Shown here: in pieces, positions 62,301-64,000 of the stretch
Position numbering within the stretch: position 1 is the first letter of the stretch
How the letters are laid out: each line of letters starts with the position of its first letter
DNA from: Stichopus chloronotus
Lineage: Eukaryota; Echinodermata; Holothuroidea; Aspidochirotida; Stichopodidae
Assembly (NCBI GenBank): GCA_021234535.1
Contig: CM037838.1
Coordinates: forward strand, 7,813,506 to 7,877,505
Direction: 5' to 3'
DNA length: 64,000 nucleotides
Translations under genes and position numbers: made by a program
Notes under the pieces: generated by a model
The model's input: the letters and a program-made list of their open reading frames with translations, nothing else
What the model was told of the DNA's origin: nothing
Databases searched by the model: none

Positions 62301-62661
62301 ATGGGAATATGTTAAAACGTAAACAGGTTAAAAATAGCAGATGCTAAGTTACTAACTGTAAGTGTATTCAGATACATACAATAGTCTGGTGAACAGACGT
62401 GCATGCATGTACTAAAAAATTTATGACTTATGATCAGGGTCACGCCACACACACTGTAGAGTAGAGAAACAATCAAAAGAATAAAATATCCATGCTGTAC
62501 TTTAAACTGTTAGTTCAAAAGCAGAAATACTAAAGTTGATGTCCTGCCGCTCAGTGAATACATGCACTGTTCAGTTCACAAACCTTGTTCTCATGTTACC
62601 TACCTCCAGGAGGTGCACTGCATTCTGATGTGAAACCCCATAAATTTGCCAGAAGTACCAT
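2334..62661 (-). CDS. Ig/FN3 cell-surface receptor, 27 coding exons (whole gene span)
   Basis: Predicted type I membrane protein of about 1370 residues: signal peptide, Ig1 (~20-124), Ig2 (~125-220), Ig3 (~221-315), Ig4 (~316-406), Ig5 (~407-498), Ig6 (~499-587), Ig7 (~588-678), FN3-1 to FN3-5 (~679-778, 779-882, 883-979, 980-1082, 1083-1193), stalk, membrane segment (~1233-1256), tail to 1370. Every Ig domain keeps the Cys-Trp-Cys core and every FN3 domain its Trp and Tyr. All junctions have consensus AG/GT ends and matching phases, and nearly all domain borders are phase 1, as is usual in this superfamily. Such proteins act in cell adhesion, axon guidance or synapse choice; that role is inferred from architecture only. 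Two exons carry one apparent extra base each. Orthology is unresolved: L1CAM has six Ig plus five FN3, Sidekick six plus thirteen, protogenin four plus five. The span includes introns. Confidence 0.9.
2369..2449 (-). other. Short in-frame intron (possible exitron)
   Basis: Starts GTAAGT and ends with a pyrimidine/T-rich tract and TTTTGTAG. It is 81 nt (27 codons), free of stops in the coding frame, and by far the shortest intron in the gene. Retention would add 27 residues, including SFPVSLELKHYGLYF, without changing the C-terminus. Confidence 0.6.
2450..2619 (-). CDS. Exon 26: cytoplasmic tail, part 2
   Basis: A 170-nt exon, phase 2 in and phase 1 out. It is Ser/Thr/Pro/Ala-rich (STPSSSTAAPTSSQ), then NLIENRPRASSSPASAQLS and NHFGGVSHYGTNP. 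It looks disordered. The acceptor is tatgatag and the donor GTAAGT. The frame also stays open through the next 81 nt into the final exon. Confidence 0.82.
2620..3547. other. Intron 25
   Basis: 928 bp, AT-rich. No further exon or clear repeat is seen. Confidence 0.7.
3548..3632 (-). CDS. Exon 25: cytoplasmic tail, part 1
   Basis: An 85-nt exon, phase 1 in and phase 2 out, coding IRNDQFVQIQNHAREEGGVENYYRTD. It was found because exon 26 needs a phase-2 donor and exon 24 leaves phase 1, and both fit exactly. The acceptor is ctctttacag and the donor GTATGT. The two tyrosines in ENYYRTD could be phosphorylated, which is inference. No known tail motif is recognised. Confidence 0.78.
3633..6029. other. 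Intron 24
   Basis: 2.4 kb between the membrane exon and the tail. It contains the 35-nt candidate exon at 3870-3904. A somewhat G+C-richer stretch at about 4610-4870 has short open frames on both strands, but none with domain content. Nothing else is recognised. Confidence 0.6.
3870..3904 (-). CDS. Possible alternative tail exon (35 nt)
   Basis: This short segment has a good acceptor (agttgcag) and a perfect GTAAGT donor. Spliced after exon 24 it would read ISDITGLQVVL and then meet TAA across its junction with exon 25, ending the tail early. It is not compatible with the full-length frame, so it is either unused or an alternative or poison exon. Support comes from splice sites only. Confidence 0.25.
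6030..6160 (-). CDS. Exon 24: transmembrane segment
   Basis: A 131-nt exon, phase 2 in and phase 1 out. It codes a hydrophobic helix of about 24 residues (NSFVIFTSAVGLAFVFFLLA continuing to VTAW), then a basic stop-transfer run, CSRASGKKQAKSR. This gives an N-out, C-in protein. The acceptor is ttcacacag and the donor GTAAGT. Confidence 0.92.
6161..8000. other. Intron 23
   Basis: 1.8 kb, with oligo-A and oligo-T runs (for example near 7270 and 7601). No exon or recognisable element is seen. Confidence 0.6.
8001..8112 (-). CDS. Exon 23: juxtamembrane stalk
   Basis: A 112-nt exon, phase 1 in and phase 2 out. It codes about 37 residues: EESSDPIGNYNMSNGVDS, then an acidic stretch and DDWRLLGLPL. 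No domain is seen; it is polar, as expected for a stalk between FN3-5 and the membrane. NMS is a sequon. The acceptor is ctttcag and the donor GTAAGT. The exon is supported by phase and splice sites more than by recognisable protein content. Confidence 0.8.
8113..9564. other. Intron 22
   Basis: 1.45 kb, AT-rich, with a short CA run near 8520. No exon is seen. Confidence 0.6.
9565..9750 (-). CDS. Exon 22: FN3 domain 5, second half, with RTKR site
   Basis: A 186-nt phase 1-1 exon. It opens with the basic segment IQQRTKRETPRSKGNST and continues with ATEYNITGLSSGTGYSLVVMAE, the FN3 F-strand region. RTKR (9728-9739) fits the furin rule R-x-K/R-R, in a segment that looks like an extended loop. The acceptor cacacacag is the one giving the needed phase. 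Other AG dinucleotides follow at once in ccatccagcagagg; those that keep the core frame break the phase with exon 21. NST and NIT are sequons. Confidence 0.87.
9751..14195. other. Intron 21
   Basis: 4.4 kb splitting FN3-5. It holds a hairpin-forming inverted repeat at 10355-10400 and an A-run at about 10807-10823. A search for FN3-like or Ig-like coding patterns on the minus strand found none. Confidence 0.6.
10355..10400. repeat. Inverted repeat (hairpin)
   Basis: TCGATCTCCTCATGT and ACATGAGTAGCAGATCGA pair except for a three-base bulge, around a short AT-rich loop. Confidence 0.7.
14196..14342 (-). CDS. Exon 21: FN3 domain 5, first half
   Basis: A 147-nt phase 1-1 exon coding PGTVRNLTVTEIGPSFVFLSW, the core Trp, then GHILGYQIKYAVTSNNKEEA. 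NLT is a sequon. The acceptor is aatttcag and the donor GTAAGC. A 4.4-kb intron separates it from the second half. Confidence 0.93.
14343..16201. other. Introns 20 and 19 (around exon 20)
   Basis: Introns of 641 bp (14343-14983) and 1107 bp (15095-16201). The second has a short imperfect direct repeat with cctttgtgacagt at about 15292-15325. A plus-strand open frame of 134 codons at 15474-15878 has no recognisable content and is judged chance. Confidence 0.55.
14984..15094 (-). CDS. Exon 20: FN3 domain 4, last part
   Basis: A 111-nt phase 1-1 exon coding LQVSTEYEVTLAAYNLEGEAS, the F-strand and FG loop of FN3-4, then SVTVSTADG. The acceptor is cgtggacag and the donor GTGAGG. FN3-4 is the only domain spread over three exons. 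Confidence 0.92.
16202..16328 (-). CDS. Exon 19: FN3 domain 4, middle
   Basis: A 127-nt exon, phase 0 in and phase 1 out. It codes EILEDSRNGPIEGYIVTVREIE and ends in RLQTNLTIS. NTT and NLT are sequons. The donor GTTAGT is slightly off consensus, but the phase fits both neighbours. Confidence 0.88.
16329..18232. other. Introns 18 and 17 (around exon 18)
   Basis: Introns of 987 bp and 846 bp. There is a G-run at about 16440-16452 and A-rich tracts at about 17480-17508. No other feature is seen. Confidence 0.55.
17316..17386 (-). CDS. Exon 18: FN3 domain 4, first part
   Basis: A 71-nt exon, phase 1 in and phase 0 out, coding PSGIPTSLSAEPVNETALILSWE. The intron follows one codon after the core Trp, as in exon 16. 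NET is a sequon. The acceptor is cctcacag and the donor GTAAGC. Confidence 0.9.
18233..18452 (-). CDS. Exon 17: FN3 domain 3, remainder
   Basis: A 220-nt exon, phase 0 in and phase 1 out. It codes PVPERNQNGEILGYNITYRSD and later DITDLHPWTVYDVYVEAYNDNGTGPPS, a strong FN3 signature. NIT and NGT are sequons. The acceptor is ctttgacag and the donor GTATAG. Confidence 0.95.
18862..18932 (-). CDS. Exon 16: FN3 domain 3, first part
   Basis: A 71-nt exon, phase 1 in and phase 0 out. It codes PDGSPGNVQLVVESSTAVSLSWS. The intron falls one codon after the core Trp. Exon 18 has the same length, phases and intron position in the next FN3 domain, which suggests these two domains are duplicates. Confidence 0.9.
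19427..19603 (-). CDS. Exon 15: FN3 domain 2, second half
   Basis: A 177-nt phase 1-1 exon coding YTVDHIIGSLRPNSLYAFQVCGATV and then LGNCSYNIHH. It holds the F-strand Tyr of FN3-2. Two cysteines, about 17 residues apart, are unusual for an FN3 domain and might form a disulfide. NCS is a sequon that includes one of them. Confidence 0.93.
20400..20534 (-). CDS. Exon 14: FN3 domain 2, first half
   Basis: A 135-nt phase 1-1 exon coding PSSPRHLKVIDFNATSIHLEW, the core Trp, then GPIQTYFIEYYKTGDN. NAT is a sequon. The donor is CT|GTGAGT. Confidence 0.93.
20535..21108. other. Intron 13
   Basis: 574 bp. No further exon or repeat is recognised. Confidence 0.6.
21109..21284 (-). CDS. Exon 13: FN3 domain 1, second half
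   Basis: A 176-nt exon, phase 2 in and phase 1 out. It carries LEIESLVVDGLSENREYHVRIRANNLLGSSQPS, the typical FN3 loop and F-strand with Tyr. The acceptor is catctgcag and the donor GTAAGT. It is markedly G+C-rich against its flanks. Confidence 0.93.
21285..23084. other. Intron 12
   Basis: 1.8 kb. It contains a piggyBac-type MITE at 22223-22561 and a T-run at about 21793-21809. No exon is seen. Confidence 0.6.
22223..22561. mobile_element. piggyBac-type MITE, diverged copy
   Basis: Bounded by TTAA at 22223-22226 and 22558-22561. The left end, AGGGAAAAATTGTGTTT, mirrors the right end AAACACAATATTTTCCT. The interior matches the element at 52326-52679 in order: gatagcctt, aagaaataag, and gatgtttattg close to the right end. 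It has no coding capacity. Confidence 0.7.
23085..23209 (-). CDS. Exon 12: FN3 domain 1, first half (with apparent frameshift)
   Basis: The exon starts IPEVPQILDVIAL, then meets a run of five T on the plus strand (23160-23164) after which the frame hits TAG. With a four-base run it reads LLVTWDAGEYPEDTDSFDVEYRM, a normal FN3 front half with its core Trp. The exon is 125 nt; the phases of exons 11 and 13 require 124. The homopolymer makes an assembly error the simplest cause. The acceptor is ctgttgcag and the donor GTATGT. Confidence 0.85.
24946..25080. repeat. 45-bp tandem repeat, three copies
   Basis: Three units of exactly 45 bp start at 24946, 24991 and 25036. Each runs ctttcattatattgacatat and on to accatcaaactat, with only a few substitutions between units. 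Confidence 0.93.
25341..25374. repeat. Perfect 10-bp hairpin
   Basis: TCTCTCGTAG at 25341-25350 is the exact complement of CTACGAGAGA at 25365-25374, with a 14-nt loop. Confidence 0.8.
26178..26246 (-). CDS. Exon 11: Ig domain 7, last part
   Basis: A 69-nt phase 1-1 exon. It codes WYTCVATNLLGSDRESFYLSVL, which is the second core Cys plus the last two strands of Ig7. The junction codon is Asp. The next exon begins the FN3 block, so this is the boundary between the Ig and FN3 regions. Confidence 0.9.
26247..27683. other. Intron 10
   Basis: 1.4 kb inside Ig7. It contains one copy of the 200-bp palindromic repeat (26742-26943) and T-rich tracts near 26520 and 27185. No exon is seen. Confidence 0.6.
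26742..26943. mobile_element. 200-bp palindromic repeat, copy 1
   Basis: Terminal inverted repeats begin TACAATCTTGGACAAAAT and end with the complement, CCAAGATTGTA. The middle also folds back: GTTCAATGTTG against CAACATTGGAAAG. TA at both edges fits a Tc1/mariner-like target. This copy differs at several sites from copies 2 and 3. Confidence 0.8.
27684..27887 (-). CDS. Exon 10: Ig domain 7, first part
   Basis: A 204-nt phase 1-1 exon coding PPVIQPISNVTGKAGQ, the first core Cys in ISIVCDS and the core Trp in FSWLKQS. It ends at NEDQ, just before the F-strand. NVT is a sequon. The acceptor is cattttcag and the donor GTAAAG. Confidence 0.93.
31505..31850. repeat. Minisatellite of about 30-37 bp units
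   Basis: About ten imperfect units built on gtagctttcctatagctata followed by gcatgctac. The array resumes at 32270-32286 (ctatagctacagcatgc) after the inserted MITE. The units are rich in the self-complementary words ctatag and gcatgc. Confidence 0.88.
31851..32269. mobile_element. hAT-type MITE inserted in the minisatellite
   Basis: The left end CAGCTGCCAACC and the right end GGTTGGCAGCTCTG are inverted repeats of the CAGNGCTGCCAACC type. The flanks CTATAGCA (31843-31850) and CTATAGCT (32270-32277) match at 7 of 8 bases, as expected for the 8-bp target duplication of hAT elements. At 419 bp it has no open frame. The left end seems to have lost two bases. Confidence 0.82.
32359..32625 (-). 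CDS. Exon 9: Ig domain 6
   Basis: Complete Ig domain in a 267-nt phase 1-1 exon. It starts PPEFTKGPENQTVSEGS (NQT is a sequon), with VTFHCMAS, TVSWAFNNG and GMFTCRAENSQG as the core, and closes FLSVQ. A minisatellite with an inserted MITE begins about 75 bp beyond the donor side. Confidence 0.95.
32626..35473. other. Intron 8
   Basis: 2.8 kb. A possible old hAT-like remnant lies at 32899-33170. Around 34430-34565 a G+C-richer patch has a 50-odd-codon open frame on the plus strand. No Ig or FN3 exon is seen. Confidence 0.5.
32899..33170. mobile_element. Possible degenerate hAT-like element
   Basis: The left end CAGTGACTAAGCCAGGGGG resembles the common CAGTGGCGTAGCCAGGGG terminus. The right end, ccccacctggtatctctg, is a poor mirror of it. 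The 8-bp flanks do not match clearly. The interior has G-rich and C-rich tracts near each end. Confidence 0.4.
35474..35749 (-). CDS. Exon 8: Ig domain 5
   Basis: Complete Ig domain in a 276-nt phase 1-1 exon. The core is LMPCRVIAEP, TITWFKDGEEV and NGVYLCRAENTVG, closing with TITVE; EANGTI carries a glycosylation sequon. The exon is clearly richer in G+C than its flanks. The donor is GTGAGT. Confidence 0.95.
36120..36260. repeat. Interspersed repeat, family shared with 54165-54300
   Basis: The blocks tcaagcactacac and catggcagaatt, then cacctgaaac and cttatt, recur in the same order at 54165-54300. The two copies are clearly diverged. No terminal structure was found. Confidence 0.6.
36521..36865. 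mobile_element. Possible MITE with GGGTACC-rich ends
   Basis: The left GTTTGCACTGGGT and the complement of the right end, GTTCGCATCGGGT, match at 10 of 13 positions. Both ends hold repeated GGGTACC words (36580-36592 and 36841-36859). The interior has three 19-bp repeats, aactttgaatccatgtggc, at about 36756-36815. Confidence 0.45.
40763..40881 (-). CDS. Exon 7: Ig domain 4, second half
   Basis: A 119-nt exon, phase 2 in and phase 1 out. It codes SGELLHIIGMTSLDRGTYTCRASNDYG with the second core Cys, then the closing strand SVFVNVL. The acceptor is ttctgcag and the donor GTGAGA. It completes the 91-residue Ig4. Confidence 0.92.
40882..42402. other. Introns 6 and 5 (around exon 6)
   Basis: Introns of 1082 and 285 bp. 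A (GAT)n run lies at about 42146-42175 just upstream of exon 6. No other feature is seen. Confidence 0.6.
41964..42117 (-). CDS. Exon 6: Ig domain 4, first half
   Basis: A 154-nt exon, phase 1 in and phase 2 out. It codes ITDPPVNTEVTLGDDLSLTCSAS with the first core Cys, then LQWLKDQ with the core Trp. The ITDPP start and DDLSLTCSASGDPTP are classic I-set features. The intron to exon 5 is only 285 bp. The donor lies in a GGG run (ATAGG|GTATGT); this choice is fixed by the phase of exon 7. Confidence 0.92.
42403..42525 (-). CDS. Exon 5: Ig domain 3, second half
   Basis: A 123-nt phase 1-1 exon. It carries GDLYFSSVTQADEGEYFCVATNEY, which holds the second core Cys, and ends in the last strand TAVLEVK. 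The acceptor is cattttcag and the donor GTATGT. Together with exon 4 it makes a 95-residue Ig domain. Confidence 0.92.
42677..42961. repeat. Interspersed repeat, family shared with 63733-64000
   Basis: Shares ggcagtcactc, then aaaattctcaatt, tggcagcaa, the tacacagg/cacatgt block, and gctgtgggaggggct followed by aagtaagt and gttggga, in the same order and spacing as the copy at 63733. Confidence 0.78.
43334..43418 (+). mobile_element. Retroposon 3' tail ending in (ATT)n
   Basis: Reads ttgtacagcgctttgatttc, then ggcgctttataaatattatt with further ATT units. A GCGCTTTG...GGCGCT(A/T)TATAAAT tail ending in ATT repeats is typical of SINE/LINE 3' ends common in marine invertebrates and fish. The 5' part of the element could not be delimited. 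Confidence 0.65.
46486..46647 (-). CDS. Exon 4: Ig domain 3, first half
   Basis: A 162-nt phase 1-1 exon coding the front of Ig3. It begins IDWTFHQEPDDLTVVEGD, then has the first core Cys in LICRPPNSKPE and the core Trp in VSWYKDS. The QEP-DLTV-EG-D and C-PP patterns are common in the second Ig domain of Robo-like and other axon-guidance receptors, but this resemblance is not enough to name a family. The domain is completed by exon 5. Confidence 0.92.
48652..48852. mobile_element. 200-bp palindromic repeat, copy 2
   Basis: Same family as 26742-26943. The left flank is TA and the right flank reads CTGAG. A cytosine-rich arm (CACCCCGCGCCCCC) is complementary to GGGGCGCGGGG further in, so the whole unit can form a long cruciform. 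It appears identical to copy 3 over 200 bp. Confidence 0.85.
49741..49830 (-). other. Possible tRNA-derived segment
   Basis: On the minus strand, GGCCGGGGTTCAATTCACG resembles a pol III B box with part of a T-arm. No convincing A box or cloverleaf was found, so this is at most a decayed tRNA-derived retroposon. Confidence 0.25.
49826..50063. mobile_element. Short element with terminal inverted repeats
   Basis: CCACGTTCTACCAAA near the left end and TTTGGTAGAACGTGG near the right end are perfect complements of 15 bp. A partial internal copy, aacgttctaccatta, lies near 49992. At about 240 bp it looks like a MITE; no target duplication was recognised. Confidence 0.6.
50428..50627. mobile_element. 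200-bp palindromic repeat, copy 3
   Basis: Same orientation as copy 2 and, by eye, the same at every one of 200 positions. The left flank reads CTCAG and the right flank AG. With copy 2 it brackets 1575 bp. Confidence 0.85.
51281..51410 (-). mobile_element. tRNA-Ser-like SINE or tRNA pseudogene
   Basis: The minus strand has an A-box-like TAGCCAAGTAGATAAAGG, an anticodon-loop-like GGCATTTGAAGC with TGA in the anticodon position, a long variable-arm-like stretch, and a good B box GGTTCGATCCC. A T-run follows at about 51281-51290. The order and spacing fit tRNA-Ser. Acceptor and T-stem pairing are broken, so it is not a working tRNA. Confidence 0.6.
52326..52679. mobile_element. piggyBac-type MITE, well-preserved copy
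   Basis: TTAA at 52326-52329 and 52676-52679. It has perfect terminal inverted repeats of about 17 bp, AGGGAAATAGGGCGTTT at the left and its complement at the right. The 354-bp size, TTAA borders and lack of an open frame fit a non-autonomous piggyBac-superfamily element. The superfamily call rests on the TTAA target only. Confidence 0.82.
52764..53043. repeat. Tandem repeat of about 104 bp with hairpins
   Basis: Units begin at about 52764, 52867 and 52972 with taccttcgaatgcaatg-type sequence. Each holds CCTTC-GAATGCAA...TTGCATTC-GAAGG, which folds as a hairpin. GAATGCA and TGCATTC recur throughout, some 20 times. Confidence 0.88.
54165..54300. repeat. Interspersed repeat, family shared with 36120-36260
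   Basis: Contains caaacactacatt, catgtggcagaatt, ccacctgaaac and cttatttt, matching the copy at 36120-36260 in order and spacing. Confidence 0.6.
54700..55240. repeat. Old local duplication, copy A
   Basis: Homologous to 55600-56115. Shared blocks in order: aaagcctttg, gtttgtttttct with tcaattgatgagag, ccataggaaatgatcgc followed by gattgatttt, and atgcatcaaa. Substitutions and indels are many. Confidence 0.75.
55600..56115. repeat. Old local duplication, copy B
   Basis: Partner of 54700-55240 in the same orientation, about 0.9 kb away. The similarity also covers part of the preceding sequence near 55360-55420, which in turn resembles 53460-53510. No coding signal is shared. Confidence 0.75.
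57189..57476 (-). CDS. Exon 3: Ig domain 2
   Basis: Complete Ig domain in one 288-nt phase 1-1 exon. The core is VTFTCEILG, VITWQKNGED and EGTFVCNGSNSLG. The asparagines in YPNGT and CNGSN sit in N-x-S/T glycosylation sequons. The acceptor reads tctattag and the donor GTGAGT. It is followed by the longest intron of the gene (10.5 kb). Confidence 0.93.
57477..58806. other. Intron 2
   Basis: 1.3 kb between Ig1 and Ig2. There is a T-run at about 57959-57970. No exon or known element is seen. Confidence 0.6.
58807..59122 (-). CDS. Exon 2: Ig domain 1 (with apparent frameshift)
   Basis: Complete Ig domain. The first core Cys is in YFQCISG, the core Trp in ITWEKDG and the second Cys in DAGIYRCITTN; NLT near the start is a possible N-glycosylation site. 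The acceptor is tttacacag and the donor GTAAGT. The exon is 316 nt, where a phase 1-1 exon needs a multiple of three. After ITTNPA the frame runs into TAA, but shifting by one base restores a typical last strand, AEFSNYATLTVL, which leaves the phase that exon 3 needs. One base therefore looks extra around 58845-58870. Confidence 0.88.
59123..62603. other. Intron 1
   Basis: 3.5 kb between the signal-peptide exon and Ig1. It is unusually rich in ACAGTA/TACTGT words (about 16 in 59101-61100). No exon or transposon was recognised. Confidence 0.55.
62604..62661 (-). CDS. Exon 1: start codon and signal peptide
   Basis: The exon encodes 19 residues, MVLLANLWGFTSECSAPPG, then one base (phase 1) before a GTAGGT donor. 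The start codon has A at -3 and G at +4, and an in-frame TAA lies about 30 nt upstream. VLLANLWGF is a short hydrophobic core and CSA a plausible signal-peptidase site. The single leftover G joins TG at the start of exon 2 to give Val, so the phases fit. The hydrophobic stretch is short for a signal peptide, and a further upstream start exon outside this reading cannot be excluded. Confidence 0.62.
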
Positions 62662-63732
62662 AATTACGACTTTTCCTTTCCCGATCACTTACAGGTAAAT
62701 CTACATCGAAGAGCAATAATTAAATTAAAGCTTCTCCGTGAAAAAAATCAAAGTGTGCCGTATATAAAGGGCAACATGTCACAATTGATATGTCTTAGAA
62801 CCGGGGCAATCACAGTCTGATTTCATTCAAGTCTTCCATCGACAATGCATGCAATCAGCACATTCTGTTGACATCCGAATTGTGCACCTGGCTGCAATTT
62901 CCAGCGCAACAAGCTGTCCGTTCACCCTGGAGCATGGAAATGGGTTACATCCTGAAATGACGGATCTCTCTGAGAAATAAACAACAGGAGTTCCGAATCA
63001 CTGACAGCTAGCAAAGCGCATCTGTGATTGAATTCTCAACAAGCGTGACTGTCAAACTAGATCAAAAGAGAGATGGGCATCTGTTAGTGGACATCCACTA
63101 CAGGTAGCTGTCATAGAAATTTATTTCTGCGAATCAATTCGTTGACAAAATAAGCAGCTGTAGACCCCCCCCCCAAAAATGAAAACCCTGAAACAATTTG
63201 GAAAATCACTTTGTTATGTCTCGAGTGATATATCAATAAATTGCAAATACATCAAATACACCAAATTACCTAAACAGTTTTAAGGTGAATGGGAACATTT
63301 TGGAGGGAGAATAGTTAAAAAACTGGTTTATTCTCTTCTGTGGTAGTTACATGAAAGCACAGATCAAGTTCTATGGATGCGATGAAAGACCCTGAAAACG
63401 ACCACATTGATGTTTGCCACACATTTTACAGGTACTGCAAAAATCCCAGCCCATGTTTCCTGTTTATGCCTCACCCACACCCTATGCTCTGGAAAATGTT
63501 TGCAAGTTAACTTATTTTGGGGGGACAACATATGATTCTATAGGAGGTACTTCCTCAGTCACCCTCAGGCACCATGGCAGTACAGTACTGCATCTCAGCT
63601 ACTGCAATCTGAAACCCCCCACCCTTTCTCCATGGTCACCAGTATGTGTGATAGACAACATTGATACATGAAGAGATAATAACTGCAGTAACTGGTAACC
63701 CATATCTGAAGCCTGCACAGCCCACTATTTAT
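62662..63732. promoter_or_regulatory. Upstream flank of the gene (5' UTR / promoter not defined)
   Basis: Sequence upstream of the predicted start codon. It must hold 5' UTR, or an intron leading to a further 5' exon. A TATATA word at about 62761-62766 has an uncertain role. A C-run lies near 63167. No promoter element can be called with confidence. Confidence 0.3.
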
Positions 63733-64000
63733 GGCAGTCACTCCTCACCCCCAAACTATATTTTTGGATAGGGATAAACAAAATTCTCAATTGGTGCTGC
63801 TCTCTGACTGGCAGCAAGTTTGAAACATGCAGAGTGGCTCATATTACTATACACAGCATACACAGGGGCCAGAGTGCTTTGATGACACATGTGGTCCTGT
63901 ATAAAGCTCACTGGATACTGAGGAACTTCAAACAAGGACTGTGTTTGCGAAGGAATAGACATGCTGTGGGAGGAGCTATTGTAGAAGTAAGTAGTTGGGA
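63733..64000. repeat. Interspersed repeat, family shared with 42677-42961
   Basis: The copy runs to the window edge, ending aagtaagtagttggga, so its right border may lie outside. The two copies share many blocks but also indels, so the family is not young. Confidence 0.78.

Overview
The window looks like a piece of a metazoan genome, probably an invertebrate deuterostome or another marine invertebrate; the species cannot be fixed from sequence alone. It has long AT-rich introns, consensus GT-AG splice sites, short GC-richer exons, several families of short non-autonomous transposons, a tRNA-derived retroposon and a retroposon tail ending in (ATT)n. No prokaryotic gene, CRISPR array or intact transposase was found.

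I find one gene. It fills almost the whole window on the minus strand, from a start codon at 62661 to a stop codon at 2334. I assembled 27 coding exons by hand from splice sites and phase. The exons sum to 4115 nt. Two of them each carry one apparent extra base; allowing for these the sum is 4113 nt, an uninterrupted frame of about 1370 codons.

The predicted protein is a single-pass cell-surface receptor: a short signal peptide, seven immunoglobulin domains (residues ~20-678), five fibronectin type III domains (~679-1193), a juxtamembrane stalk, one membrane segment (~1233-1256) and a cytoplasmic tail of about 114 residues ending in TLYL. The layout recalls L1CAM/neuroglian (six Ig plus five FN3), Sidekick, DCC/protogenin and Dscam, but it matches none of them in domain count. 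The tail has none of the motifs I know from them (no FIGQY ankyrin site, no GFSSFV). I therefore give no gene symbol.

Layout from the 5' end of the gene: 64.0-62.7 kb, upstream flank with an interspersed repeat; 62.66-57.2 kb, signal peptide, Ig1 and Ig2; 57.2-46.6 kb, a 10.5-kb intron packed with repeats, including a piggyBac-type MITE, two identical 200-bp palindromic repeats, a tRNA-Ser-like retroposon, a hairpin-forming tandem repeat and an old local duplication; 46.6-26.2 kb, Ig3 to Ig7, with a hAT-type MITE inside a minisatellite; 23.2-9.6 kb, FN3 domains 1-5; 8.1-2.3 kb, stalk, membrane segment and tail; 2.3-0 kb, 3' UTR and flank.

Points most worth following are the unusual 7 Ig + 5 FN3 architecture, a furin-type RTKR site inside the last FN3 domain, an 81-nt stop-free intron of 27 codons just before the C-terminus, a possible alternative tail exon, the two frameshifts, and the dated transposon insertions.
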